64,000 nt of DNA from Diplolepis rosae (GCA_030998225.1 JAPYXD010000755.1:2604001-2668000); one strand, 5' to 3'; counted from the first letter of the stretch, positions 47,201 through 58,547 are shown. A program made the numbers and translations. The notes: generated from the sequence alone by a model not told the origin.

Positions 47201-50200
47201 CGAGTTTACTTTCGAAATTAATACGATTTTTATCTATATTTAACGTCTTACATATGAGATTCATCACAATTGGTCCTATATGAACATCAATTTGCATAAA
47301 CAAGCCGCAAAGCATTCTACATATTAAATACACGAATACTTTTCGCGGAATATAATCTTCTAGATTTTTGAGTTTCGTGCCCCGTGCCGTTTACCTAATG
47401 GTGGATTCTTTCAACAGGTGCTCAACGCTACATTAAAATTTTTTACACGCGAGTTTACTTTTGGGAAATAAATACGATTTTAATGTATATTTAACGTCTC
47501 ATATATGAGATTCGTCAGGATTAGTCCTATGTGAACATATATTCGCATAAACAAGCCGCGAAGCGTTCAATATATTACATACGCGAATATTTTTCGCGGA
47601 ATATAGTCTCCGAGATTTTTGAGTTTCGCGCCCCGTGCCGTTTACCGAATGATGGATTCTTTCAACAGGTACTCAACGCTACATTAAAATTTTTACATGC
47701 GAGTTTACTTTTGGGAAATAAATACGATTTTTATGTATATTTAACGTCTCATATATGAGATTCTTCAGGATTAGTCCTATGTGAACATATATTCGCATAA
47801 ACAAGCCGCGAAGCGTTCAATATATTACATACGCGAATATTTCTCGCGGAATATAATCTCTGAGAATTTTGAATTTCGCGCCCTGTGTCGTTTATCAAAT
47901 GATGGATTCTCTAAACACGTTCCTCAACGCTACATAAAATTTATACACGCGAGTTTACTTTCGAAATTAATACGATTTTTATCTATATTTAACGTCTTAC
48001 ATATGAGATTCATCACAATTGGTCCTATATGAACATCAATTTGCATAAACAAGCCGCAAAGCATTCTACATATTAAATACACGAATACTTTTCGCGGAAT
48101 ATAATCTTCTAGATTTTTGAGTTTCGTGCCCCGTGCCGTTTACCTAATGGTGGATTCTTTCAACAGGTGCTCAACGCTACATTAAAATTTTTTACACGCG
48201 AGTTTACTTTTGGGAAATAAATACGATTTTAATGTATATTTAACGTCTCATATATGAGATTCGTCAGGATTAGTCCTATGTGAACATATATTCGCATAAA
48301 CAAGCCGCGAAGCGTTCAATATATTACATACGCGAATATTTTTCGCGGAATATAGTCTCCGAGATTTTTGAGTTTCGCGCCCCGTGCCGTTTTACTAATT
48401 ATGGATTCTTTCAACAGGTACTCAACGCTACATTAAAATTTTTACACGCGAGTTTACTTTTGGGAAATAAATACGATTTTTATGTATATTTAACGTCTCA
48501 TATATGAGATTCTTCAGAATTAGTCCTATGTGAACATATATTCGCATAAACAAGCCGCGAAGCGTTCAATATATTACATACGCGAATATTTTTCGCGGAA
48601 TATAGTCTCCGAGATTTTTGAGTTTCGCGCCCCGTGCCGTTTACCTAATGGTGGATTCTTTCAACAGGTGCTCAACGCTACATTAAAATTTTTTACACGC
48701 GAGTTTACTTTTGGGAAATAAATACGATTTTAATGTATATTTAACGTCTCATATATGAGATTCGTCAGGATTAGTCCTATGTGAACATATATTCGCATAA
48801 ACAAGCCGCGAAGCGTTCAATATATTACATACGCGAATACTTTTCGCGGAATATAGTCTCCGAGATTTTTGAGTTTCGCGCCCCGTGCCGTTTACCGAAT
48901 GATGGATTCTTTCAACAGGTACTCAACGCTACATTAAAATTTTTACACGCGAGTTTACTTTTGGGAAATAAATACGATTTTTATGTATATTTAACGTCTC
49001 ATATATGAGATTCGTCAGGATTAGTCCTATGTGAACATATTTTCGCATAAACAAGCCGCGAAGCGTTCAATATATTACATACGCGAATATTTCTCGCGGA
49101 ATATAATCTCTGAGAATTTTGAGTTTCGCGCCCCGTGCCGTTTACCGAATGATGGATTCTTTCAACAGGTACTCAACGCTACATTAAAATTTTTACACGC
49201 GAGTTTACTTTTGGGAAATAAATACGATTTTTATGTATATTTAACGTCTCATATATGAGATTCTTCAGGATTAGTCCTATGTGAACATATATTCGCATAA
49301 ACAAGCCGCGAAGCGTTCAATATATTACATACGCGAATATTTCTCGCGGAATATAATCTCTGAGAATTTTGAATTTCGCGCCCTGTGTCGTTTATCAAAT
49401 GATGGATTCTCTAAACACGTTCCTCAACGCTACATAAAATTTATACACGCGAGTTTACTTTCGAAATTAATACGATTTTTATCTATATTTAACGTCTTAC
49501 ATATGAGATTCATCACAATTGGTCCTATATGAACATCAATTTGCATAAACAAGCCGCAAAGCATTCTATATATTAAATACGCGAATACTTTTCACGGAAT
49601 ATAATCTCCGAGATTTTTGAGTTTCGCGCCCCGTGCCGTTTACCGAATGATGGATTCTTTCAACAGGTACTCAACGCTACATTAAAATTTTTACACGCGA
49701 GTTTACTTTATTGAAATAAATACGATTTTTATGTATATTTAACGTCTCATATATGAGATTCTTCAGGATTAGTCCTATGTGAACATATATTCGCATAAAC
49801 AAGCCGCGAAGCGTTCAATATATTACATACGCGAATATTTCTCGCGGAATATAATCTCTGAGAATTTTGAATTTCGCGCCCTGTGTCGTTTATCAAATGA
49901 TGGATTCTCTAAACACGTTCCTCAACGCTACATAAAATTTATACACGCGAGTTTACTTTCGAAATTAATACGATTTTTATCTATATTTAACGTCTTACAT
50001 ATGAGATTCATCACAATTGGTCCTATATGAACATCAATTTGCATAAACAAGCCGCAAAGCATTCTACATATTAAATACACGAATACTTTTCGCGGAATAT
50101 AATCTTCTAGATTTTTGAGTTTCGCGCCCCGTGCCGTTTACCTAATGGTGGATTCTTTCAACAGGTGCTCAACGCTACATTAAAATTTTTTACACGCGAG

Positions 50201-52990
50201 TTTACTTTTGGGAAATAAATACGATTTTAATGTATATTTAACGTCTCATATATGAGATTCGTCAGGATTAGTCCTATGTGAACATATATTCGCATAAACA
50301 AGCCGCGAAGCGTTCAATATATTACATACGCGAATATTTTTCGCGGAATATAGTCTCCGAGATTTTTGAGTTTCGCGCCCCGTGCCGTTTACCGAATGAT
50401 GGATTCTTTCAACAGGTACTCAACGCTACATTAAAATTTTTACACGCGAGTTCACTTTTGGGAAATAAATACGATTTTTATGTATATTTAACGTCTCATA
50501 TATGATATTCTTCAGTATTAGTCCTATGTGAACATATATTCGCATAAACAAGCCGCTAAGCGTTCGATATATTACTTACGCGAATATTTTTCGCGGAATA
50601 TAGTCTCCGAGATTTTTGAGTTTCGCGCCCCGTGCCGTTTACCTAATGGTGGATTCTTTCAACAGGTGCTCAACGCTACATTAAAATTTTTTACACGCGA
50701 GTTTACTTTTGGGAAATAAATACGATTTTAATGTATATTTAACGTCTCATATATGAGATTCGTCAGGATTAGTCCTATGTGAACATATATTCGCATAAAC
50801 AAGCCGCGAAGCGTTCAATATATTACATACGCGAATATTTCTCGCGGAATATAGTCTCCGAGATTTTTTGAGTTTCGCGCCCCGTGCCGTTTACCGAATG
50901 ATGGATTCTTTCAACAGGTACTCAACGCTACATTAAAATTTTTACACGCGAGTTTACTTTTGGGAAATAAATACGATTTTTATGTATATTTAACGTCTCA
51001 TATATGAGATTCGTCAGGATTAGTCATATGTGAACCTATTTTCGCATAAACAAGCCGCGAAGCGTTCAATATATTACATACGCGAATATTTCTCGCGGAA
51101 TATAATCTCTGAGAATTTTGAGTTTCGCGCCCCGTGCCGTTTACCGAATGATGGATTCTTTCAACAGGTACTCAACGCTACATTAAAATTTTTACACGCG
51201 AGTTTACTTTTGGGAAATAAATACGATTTTTATGTATATTTAACGTCTCATATATGAGATTCTTCAGGATTAGTCCTATGTGAACATATATTCGCATAAA
51301 CAAGCCGCGAAGCGTTCAATATATTACATACGCGAATATTTCTCGCGGAATATAATCTCTGAGAATTTTGAATTTCGCGCCCTGTGTCGTTTATCAAATG
51401 ATGGATTCTCTAAACACTTTCCTCAACGCTACATAAAATTTATACACGCGAGTTTACTTTCGAAATTAATACGATTTTTATCTATATTTAACGTCTTACA
51501 TATGAGATTCATCACAATTGGTCCTATATGAACATCAATTTGCATAAACAAGCCGCAAAGCATTCTACATATTAAATACACGAATACTTTTCGCGGAATA
51601 TAATCTTCTAGATTTTTGAGTTTCGTGCCCCGTGCCGTTTACCTAATGGTGGATTCTTTCAACAGGTGCTCAACGCTACATTAAAATTTTTTACACGCGA
51701 GTTTACTTTTGGGAAATAAATACGATTTTAATGTATATTTAACGTCTCATATATGAGATTCGTCAGGATTAGTCCTATGTGAACATATATTCGCATAAAC
51801 AAGCCGCGAAGCGTTCAATATATTACATACGCGAATAATTAACGCGGAATATAATCTCCGAGATTTTTGAGTTTCGCGCCCCGTGCCGTTTACCTAATGA
51901 TGGATTCTTTCAACAGGTACTCAACGCTACATTAAAATTTTTACACGCGAGTTTACTTTTGGGAAATAAATACGATTTTTATGTATATTTAACGTCTCAT
52001 ATATGAGATTCTTCAGGATTAGTCCTATGTGAACATATATTCGCATAAACAAGCCGCGAAGCGTTCAATATATTACTTACGCGAATACTTTACGCGGAAT
52101 ATAATCTCCGAGATTTTTGAGTTTCGCGCCCCGTGCCGTTTACCTAATGGTGGATTCTTTCAACAGGTGCTCAACGCTACATTAAAATTTTTTACACGCG
52201 AGTTTACTTTTGGGAAATAAATACGATTTTAATGTATATTTAACGTCTCATATATGAGATTCGTCAGGATTAGTCCTATGTGAACATATATTCGCATAAA
52301 CAAGCCGCGAAGCGTTCAATATATTACATACGCGAATACTTTTCGCGGAATATAGTCTCCGAGATTTTTGAGTTTCGCGCCCCGTGCCGTTTACCGAATG
52401 ATGGATTCTTTCAACAGGTACTCAACGCTACATTAAAATTTTTACACGCGAGTTTACTTTTGGGAAATAAATACGATTTTTATGTATATTTAACGTCTCA
52501 TATATGAGATTCGTCAGGATTAGTCCTATGTGAACATATTTTCGCATAAACAAGCCGCGAAGCGTTCAATATATTACATACGCGAATATTTCTCGCGGAA
52601 TATAATCTCTGAGAATTTTGAATTTCGCGCCCCGTGTCGTTTATCAAATGATGGATTCTTTAAACACATTCTCAACGCTACATAAAATTTATACACGCGA
52701 GTTTTACTTATGAAATAAATACGACTTTTATTAACAGTTAACGTATCTTATGTGAGATTGCTCAACGTTAGTTCGATGTGAATATTAAATCGCATTAACA
52801 AGCCGCGAAGCGTTCACTATATTACATACGCTAATACTTCTCGCTGATTTAAAGCAATTGAGAAATATTTTGATTCAACGCCGGTTTAAAATTATGAATA
52901 CATTCTTTACTTAATTAACGCTACATAATAACGTACATACGCGAGTGGTACCTTTAAAAGAAATGCGATTTTTATACGTATTCTTACCAT
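41260..52990 (+). repeat. 250-bp satellite array in pseudo-LTR B (about 47 monomers)
   Basis: The marker ATAAACAAGCCGCGAAGCG (or its AAAGCATTC variant) recurs every 248-250 bp. Higher-order periods are visible. Equivalent points at 45,287, 46,534 and 47,781 are about 1,247 bp apart (five monomers). Equivalent points at 47,781 and 49,779, 48,280 and 50,278, and 49,281 and 51,280 are about 1,998 bp apart (eight monomers). A 250-bp dimer-like run occupies 42.8-43.8 kb. Terminal monomers (first and last) are the most divergent, as expected for tandem arrays homogenised from the centre. Confidence 0.9.
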
Positions 52991-53017
52991 CTTAAATATA
53001 ATATTTTTGTTTTAATC

Positions 53018-53100
53018 CGAACATAAAATTTTTATAAGTATAAAATTTTTATAAATATGAAATTTTTATGAATATAAGATTTTTATAAATATAAAATAAT
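53018..53100 (+). repeat. 18-bp AT repeat at the array end
   Basis: Same block as 37,195-37,275, with one A/G difference in a unit. Confidence 0.6.
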
Positions 53101-53490
53101 GCATTTTTAAATAAACTAACTGAATAAGACATAGCCCTTTTCATTGTTTTGCAACTCTCTTTCTAAGAATATGTTTTTTAATCATCACATTTTATTTTAT
53201 TCCAAAATTACTTCCTCCGAGGGTCTTTCTCAACATGTGGTCTGAAACCCTTCTTTCTCTCTCTCCGCTCTCCAAACACTTAAGCGTACTAGGGTCCCGA
53301 GTTTCCAGGACATAGACCGTTTATGGGGTTTGTTTATGCGTTTGTAACTTGACCCTCCACAACAAATTTTCACTGTATATATTAAAATTTTATGCTAGTT
53401 TTCAAACGGTACTGCTCTCTTCTCAAATCAGTTTCCTTTTTGACACCAAACAGAGTGTGTGGCTACTTCTATCTGCCGCCTCTGTGTCTT

Positions 53491-54118
53491 TCACTTAACT
53501 TCAAAAATAACACTGGGGCCTTTACGAACTACGGAAAGTAAGTTAAAAAGTAGTCAAACCTACTGAGATTTTTTTTCTGTGTACGTGTAACGAAAAAGTA
53601 TTGTCAATTTACTCAGAAAAAATTTTCTATGCTTGAAAACAGATTTTTTACTGTGAAAACAGTAAACTTAACCTTCCAAGCGAATATCCCTCCGTTGCCG
53701 TTAAAAACGGTAAATATTAGAGTCTTAACTCGAACTTTCCCTGTACTTTTTATCTAAGTACAATACAGATTTTCTGTACATTTTCCAGTTCTGCCCCAGT
53801 ACTAAAAGACAACTCCCAGCCGAGTGACATTTTGTACTAGTGCCAGCACCGCACCAGCACTGAAGGCCAGCGCTAGCGCAGTACCGCTGATTAGCACTAT
53901 GCCGTTGTTAACTATCGGAGTTCCGCCAGCACCGCGCCAGCACTGAATGTCAGCGCTAACGCAGCACTGCTGGTCAGCACTATGCCGGTGTTACCTTTCG
54001 AAGCTTTGCCAGCACCGCGACAGACTTCATGACGATCTACTGCCAGCACTATGCCAGCGCTGGAAGTCCGCTGGCAGTGCTGGCGCGGTGCTGCGCCGGT
54101 TGTAAATTTCCGCCTGGG
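53491..54118. repeat. Right part of the TIR element with GC-rich repeats
   Basis: After about 280 bp of AT-rich sequence, imperfect units of CCAGCACCGCGCCAGCACTG and GCGCTA(G/A)CGCAG run from 53,825 to 54,105 and lead into the right TIR. They resemble but do not copy the left-end repeats. The minus-strand frame across them is a repeat by-product. Confidence 0.7.
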
Positions 54119-54243
54119 TAGGATTGATAACATTTATACGCGGTGTCCCAGTATTTTCTCTGCCTTTCATAGACATTTTCTACGCTAATAGACTAAATCT
54201 TGTACAATATGTTCTTAAAATTAATATAATAATTGTTCCTTAC
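54119..54243. repeat. Right part of the interrupted host repeat
   Basis: This segment is the inverse of 58,548-58,667. Together with 19,222-19,464 it rebuilds the intact paralogue at 58,548-58,903. Confidence 0.8.
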
Positions 54244-55540
54244 AGCTAGTTTCCACCAGTTAAACTATTTTGCAATTTTCTATAATTATTCATCATCCAA
54301 CCTATTCTTATGGATAATTAATATTCTTTGCTAAGTACCTCAAATAAAATATTGTCTAAACTCCTCTTATAATAATTAGTTATATATAAATATATTTATA
54401 ACAAAAAATATCTGAGTTTCCCTACTTTAACATTTATTAAATTTTAAACAAATTTTTACTTCATTAAATTAACTTCCTACCTAAATGTATGAAGCCTTAC
54501 TGGTTATTTAAATTTTGTGATCGTATTTATAATTTTATATCTGTCTTTTCATGATTACTCTCTGATTTGGGTAATCTGAATTCTTGAATAATTTCTTGTT
54601 TAGAAAATTCTGCTCTAAAGTGCATTCAAACTTACGTTCTGGCGTCAAAGATGCATTGTTATCGAGGATGCATGTTTGTTTTTTGATTCTCGTTCCGAGT
54701 TTCGTCTACTAGAAGAGATTATTCTTAATTCTGCCGGATGGAAGGATTTCTTATGAATTACATATTTTAAATTATTCCCATCATTTATATCAGACGTAAT
54801 ACCCCGACCCTAAAGCGCTTACTGCTAATTTTTCTTAAATTATAGGAAGCGCACGCTGCGTAGTTGACTTGATCTTGCCTGCTGAGTTGTTAACTCGTTG
54901 GTTTCCTATAGACTATATTTTGACCATTCAAGTTTACCTACTCCCTTATGATTTGTATGAAAAAAAGGCCTTCGGTACTTTCTTCTCGGCTTCTGAAGCA
55001 TTTTGTGGTTCAATATTCACTGCTACGTGCAGGCCGTGCAAATCTAATGCATAGATGGTGGGCGATGTTACGAGCCGCGCACGCGTGATATCACAGGTGT
55101 TCAAACTCTAGAACGATTGGTTCGTTCCAGTGCTAACCCTTTATAGGGACCGGGAAAATTTTAAGTTTGCAAATAATTAAGGAAACACAGATTTTGTTGA
55201 AATTAATGTTTAATCACTTTATAGAGTTTAAACTTCGTTAAATCTGGACCCGTATAAAATATAATACCCGTCTTTCCGGAGAAGCTCGACTAGAAGAATC
55301 CGAATCCGAAGAAGCCTGATTCGGAAAACCCCAGTCCTAGCCTCTCTCCTCGCAGCTGCAAGTTTTTATGGTCCTTGCTGTGAAAGCGTGAAAGGCAGTA
55401 AAACAGTAAATCTTAAAGGATTACTTTTTACCTCCTTCTGGTGACCAGACGTGCTATTTTCAATTTCTTTAACTTTATGTGACTAAAGTTTCTATAATTA
55501 AAATGGTAGTTTGTATTGACCCTTGATTTAATTTATAAAA
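54244..55540. other. Intergenic DNA with no supported gene
   Basis: AT-rich up to about 54,840, then a moderately CpG-containing stretch to 55,420 (for example GAGCCGCGCACGCGTGATATC near 55,072). The 61-codon frame at 54,869-55,054 shows no domain. A regulatory role for the CpG-containing part is possible but not supported. Confidence 0.35.
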
Positions 55541-55591
55541 CTTGGTACGTTTGCATTGGCTTTAGGGTCCATAAATGAAGAAGTCTATTTA

Positions 55592-55631
55592 ATCAGACGT
55601 TTCGGCTCTGATCGGAGCCCTCATCAGTGAT
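55592..55631 (-). ncRNA. Hammerhead ribozyme candidate, intact core
   Basis: Minus strand: ATCA, CTGATGA, G, GGCTC, CGATCA, GAGCC, GAAA, CGT, C, TGAT. The core matches CUGANGA...GAAA, stem II is a perfect 5-bp helix with one extra G, stem I pairs ATCA with TGAT, and cleavage would follow GUC. Stem III is the loopless ACGU type. Confidence 0.65.
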
Positions 55632-55699
55632 ATTTATTAAAATCTAAAAATACAAAACAGATGATGTCGCTAATTTCACATATTTTAACGGAATAACTA

Positions 55700-57060
55700 G
55701 AGTACTTAGCATATGATATAAAAAGGAGTACTTGGTATGTTAAACTGTAATTGAAAATGAAAAGCTTGGATATACGACTATTCTTTGGACTATTTTTCCC
55801 TGAAACTATTTTGAACCTATTTGTAAACTATTTATAAAAATATTCACATTTTTGACTGTTTTATCTATACTGGTGTCTACAATTGAATTGGTTGAGGCTA
55901 TTAGGGCTTTGTTTGAACTATTTTGCTCAAACTATATTAAAACTATTCTGAAAAAAGTATATATATTTTTTGGTATGTCCTATCCATACTCGCATCTACA
56001 ATAATTCTTTGGTGTGGAGTTGGATGGAAAATGACAGATCTAGATCATCAAGGCTATTCTTGGAATATTCGTCTGAAACCCCTTTAAAACTATTTTAAAA
56101 CTATTCACAAAAAATATTCAGCACTCTACATATATGTGCTACATTTCTTAAAGGTTTGCAGGGATTCCTTGAGAAACTATAAGGTTATATAATAAGGTTT
56201 GAACTCAAATAAATTGGTGCGAAGCTGAATGTGAACAGCCTTATCTAGACAATTGAGGCCATTTTTTGGACTATTTATTCCCTAAAACTATTTTAATCTA
56301 TTTATAGACTATTTATAAAAATGTTCACATTTTTGACTGTCTTTTCTATGCCGGTGTCTACAATTGAATTTGTTGAGGCTATTAGGGATTGGTTTGAACT
56401 TTTTAACTTGGACTATTTTAAACTATTTTAAAACTATTTTTTAAAAACTAAATATTCACATTATTTTTTAAGAAAGGTCTTATCCATACCGGTTTCTATA
56501 ATAATTCTTCGGTTACAGATTGAAAGGAAGAGATTGATGTAAAGCATTAATGATATTTTGAACTATTTCGACTGAACAACTATTTTTAAACTCTTTATAA
56601 AATAATTATTCATATTTGTGAATATCTAATCCATTATTGCATCCACTATAGGTTCTTTGGCGCGAAGCTGAATTGGTTGACGTTATTGGGGCTTGGTTTG
56701 AACTAATTTACCTAAAACTATTTTAAACCTATGTTGGAAAATGTATTAATATTAAATATTTTGGTATGACCTATCTATAGCAGTATCTACATTAAATTCT
56801 TTGGTGTGAAGCTGGATGGGAATAGTTGATCATTAAGGCTTTCCTTTTTGTACTATTTTGTCTGAATACTATTTTTAAATATTCACATTTTTTATAATAT
56901 TTTGAACATTTCTTATCTATATTGGTAATCTGCAACCAAATTCTCTGGTAACAAGTTAACAAAATCAGCCTGATTCACACATTAAAGTTGTTTTTGAACT
57001 ATTTTCCCTGAGTTTGCTATTTTTAACCTATTTCAAAAAAAATTTTAATTTGTATTTTGG
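55700..57060. repeat. Diverged tandem repeat of about 160 bp
   Basis: Recurring words in fixed order are GAACTATTTT.CCT(G/A)AAACTATTTT, TTATAAAAAT.TTCACATTTTTGACTGT, CTAT.C(T/C)GGTGTCTACAATTGAATT and GGTTGAGG(C/T)TATTAGGG. About eight units are present, with a stronger match every third unit (55,845 versus 56,320). It is more decayed than the 250-bp satellite. Confidence 0.6.
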
Positions 57061-57120
57061 ATGTTTTATATATGGATGTCAGAAATTCTTTGAAAAGCCT
57101 TAAGTTGAAAAAATAGATAT

Positions 57121-57490
57121 CTAGATATCCAAACTTTCCAGTCTTAACTGATCTTGATTAAAATCTGATTTGAGTAATTTTGCCATACTGTCATTGATGT
57201 AATTTTTCTTTTTCCAATTTTTTACAAGATCATTAACTTTTTTTTGTGTGGTATTTGTGGGATCTTTTTTAAGAGGTATGTACGTTGTGGTGTCTGAAAG
57301 CATGGTTTTTATTTCATTGACATATTTGGTCTTGTCCAAGGCTACGGTTGTGTTGCCTTTGTCAGCTTTTGTAATTAGAATGTTGGGATTGTTTTTTAGT
57401 AAAATGTGTGTTGATTTAATGTCGGGTCATTTCATTTTGTAAAGCAGTGTGTGTTCGTCTTTGAAATTAGCGACAGCATCTTTTTTGTAT
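57121..57490 (-). pseudogene. PLE reverse transcriptase fragment (N-terminal block)
   Basis: The minus-strand translation contains NNPNILITKADKGNTTVAL, then KTKYVNEIKTMLSDTTTY and KKVNDLVKNWKKKNYINDSMA. This aligns along its whole length with residues of about 113-190 of the PLE protein at 38.8 kb (FIKNNPDIVFTKADKGNVTV and onward). A stop interrupts the upstream part near 57,430, and the frame ends before any RT catalytic motif. It is a relic, useful only for identifying the surrounding repeat as PLE-derived. Confidence 0.85.
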
Positions 57491-57508
57491 TTTTAGATTT
57501 TAATAAAT

Positions 57509-57548
57509 ATCATTGATGAGGGCTCCGATCAGAGCTGAAACGTCTGAT
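57509..57548 (+). ncRNA. Hammerhead motif with a mutated core
   Basis: Mirror copy of 55,592-55,631, with TTGATGA in place of CTGATGA and a G-U pair closing stem II (GAGCT). Loss of the conserved C3 is expected to abolish or strongly reduce cleavage. Confidence 0.6.
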
Positions 57549-57600
57549 TAAATAGACTTCTTCATTTATGTACCCTAAATCCAATGCAAACGTACCAAAG

Positions 57601-58547
57601 TTTCTATACCTATCTACGTATCTTTTTCGTTTAGTTTTTGCCTACCTTAAATAAATGAGTATTACCTCTATATTCCTAGTTCTATCTCAACTTAATTTAT
57701 TTAAATCCTATAGTCCAGACTTAACCTTTTCTTATCCTTAAAACTAGTATACACAGTAGAAATATAAAACTTACACAGAAATCTTAAAACTAATTTACAT
57801 TGTTGAATTCCTTGTTGACGACACATGCTTTCTTGGTTTTGTTATAATAAATACAAATAAAAAATATCTGCAATTTGCATTTTTATTTCCAGAAGAAATG
57901 TTCAGAAAATTTTCCTATGCAACGAACTGGGATCCTTAAAAGCATGTGATACTTACGAAAATAGCAAATTTCATTGATTTTAGAGTTCTAAATTTTTGTG
58001 GCTAAAGTGCATAAATGAGACCGCTCAACTTCAAGTCTTGATCTTTTTAGGAGAAAAAGGGAACCAAATTCCCAAAAATAATCGCGTGATAGGGTTAAAC
58101 ACATTCAGCCCGAACTCACACACAGAAATCGCGAGGTTTCGTTGACTCTTAGTACCCTAATTGTATATTAAACTCGGAACCGGAAGTGTGCACATGGGAA
58201 ATCTCCACGTGAACATTAAGAGCTCTCACGCTACCATCCAATAGAAGTGCGCATTTAGCCAGGGAGCGCGTGTGATTGGAGTCTTAAACACGGACGACCA
58301 ATCAACGAGTGGTTAAGCCATGCATGGATCGTTACTCGTGCCAGGAGAGACGCGTGTAGTGGTAGGCGCTTTCCTCGTTAACGCGCGGTATGCCCTCTCC
58401 TTTCAACACGTACAGATTTCCAAACTCCTCCAGCGGACGTAGTATGCGATTTTTTGGGATAAAAAACACATTGTAATAATCGCGAAAATGTTAGCTTTCT
58501 TTCGATATCCAATTACATGTCTAGAGCGGTCTGGAAGGGGGAGAAAG
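57601..58547. other. Intergenic DNA with no supported gene
   Basis: AT-rich to about 58,080. Then comes a 400-bp stretch with higher GC, CCAAT words (58,238 and 58,299) and CpG-rich words such as GAGACGCGTGTAGTGG. It could be a promoter-like island, but no exon or initiator is recognised nearby. Confidence 0.35.

Larger units (their letters stand above)
20493..53490 (+). mobile_element. Penelope-like element complex with satellite-filled pseudo-LTRs
   Basis: In order: inverted 5' arm (20,493-33,222), pseudo-LTR A (33,223-37,667), 5' region with hammerhead candidate (37,668-38,352), RT/GIY-YIG reading frame (38,353-40,865), short 3' region (40,866-41,043) and pseudo-LTR B (41,044-53,490). Pseudo-LTRs A and B start with the same ACTTTTTTATCAATTCATTT and end with the same GCCTCTGTGTCTT. 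An inverted, truncated copy attached to the 5' side and direct pseudo-LTRs are established PLE structure. What is unusual is the size: three terminal segments inflated by about 27 kb of 250-bp satellite. No clear target duplication was found at 20,493 and 53,490. Confidence 0.8.
41044..53490 (+). repeat. PLE pseudo-LTR B (12.4 kb)
   Basis: It has the same first 265 bp and the same last 900 bp as pseudo-LTR A, but about 47 satellite monomers instead of about 15. The 8 kb size difference between the two pseudo-LTRs is therefore entirely array expansion or contraction. It ends at 53,490 at the GTGTCTT that marks the end of pseudo-LTR A, and lacks the hammerhead region. Confidence 0.8.
19465..54118. 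mobile_element. TA-flanked TIR element expanded to 34.65 kb by a nested PLE
   Basis: The left end reads CCCAGGCGGAAA preceded by TA (19,463-19,464), and the right end is its inverse followed by TA (54,119-54,120). The paralogous repeat at 58,548-58,903 is uninterrupted at this exact point (58,666-58,667), which shows a single insertion with TA target duplication. The element's own sequence appears to be 19,465 to about 20,492 plus about 53,491-54,118. Both parts have GC-rich imperfect repeats near the TIRs. The remaining 33 kb is the PLE complex. No transposase is visible, so the original element was probably a MITE-like unit of about 1.65 kb. Confidence 0.8.
55541..57600 (-). mobile_element. 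Second PLE derivative with inverted hammerhead ends and internal tandem repeats
   Basis: Arms 55,541-55,680 and 57,463-57,600 are inverted copies, and each holds a hammerhead motif pointing outward. A 5'-truncated, frame-broken PLE coding fragment on the minus strand (57,121-57,490) starts in the right arm. The rest (about 55,700-57,060) is a diverged tandem repeat. The protein fragment and hammerhead differ from the 38 kb element, so this is a different PLE family. Confidence 0.7.

Noticed and set aside
21675..52990. Satellite arrays considered as CRISPR-like or as a tandem gene family
   Set aside because: The whole 250-bp unit is repeated with no short repeat/variable spacer pattern. Frames stop within each unit, and one common monomer type has an early stop.
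53491..53520. Search for a target-site duplication of the PLE complex
   Set aside because: The flanks GTTATAAGCG (left) and TCACTTAAC (right) share no convincing repeat, so none is claimed.
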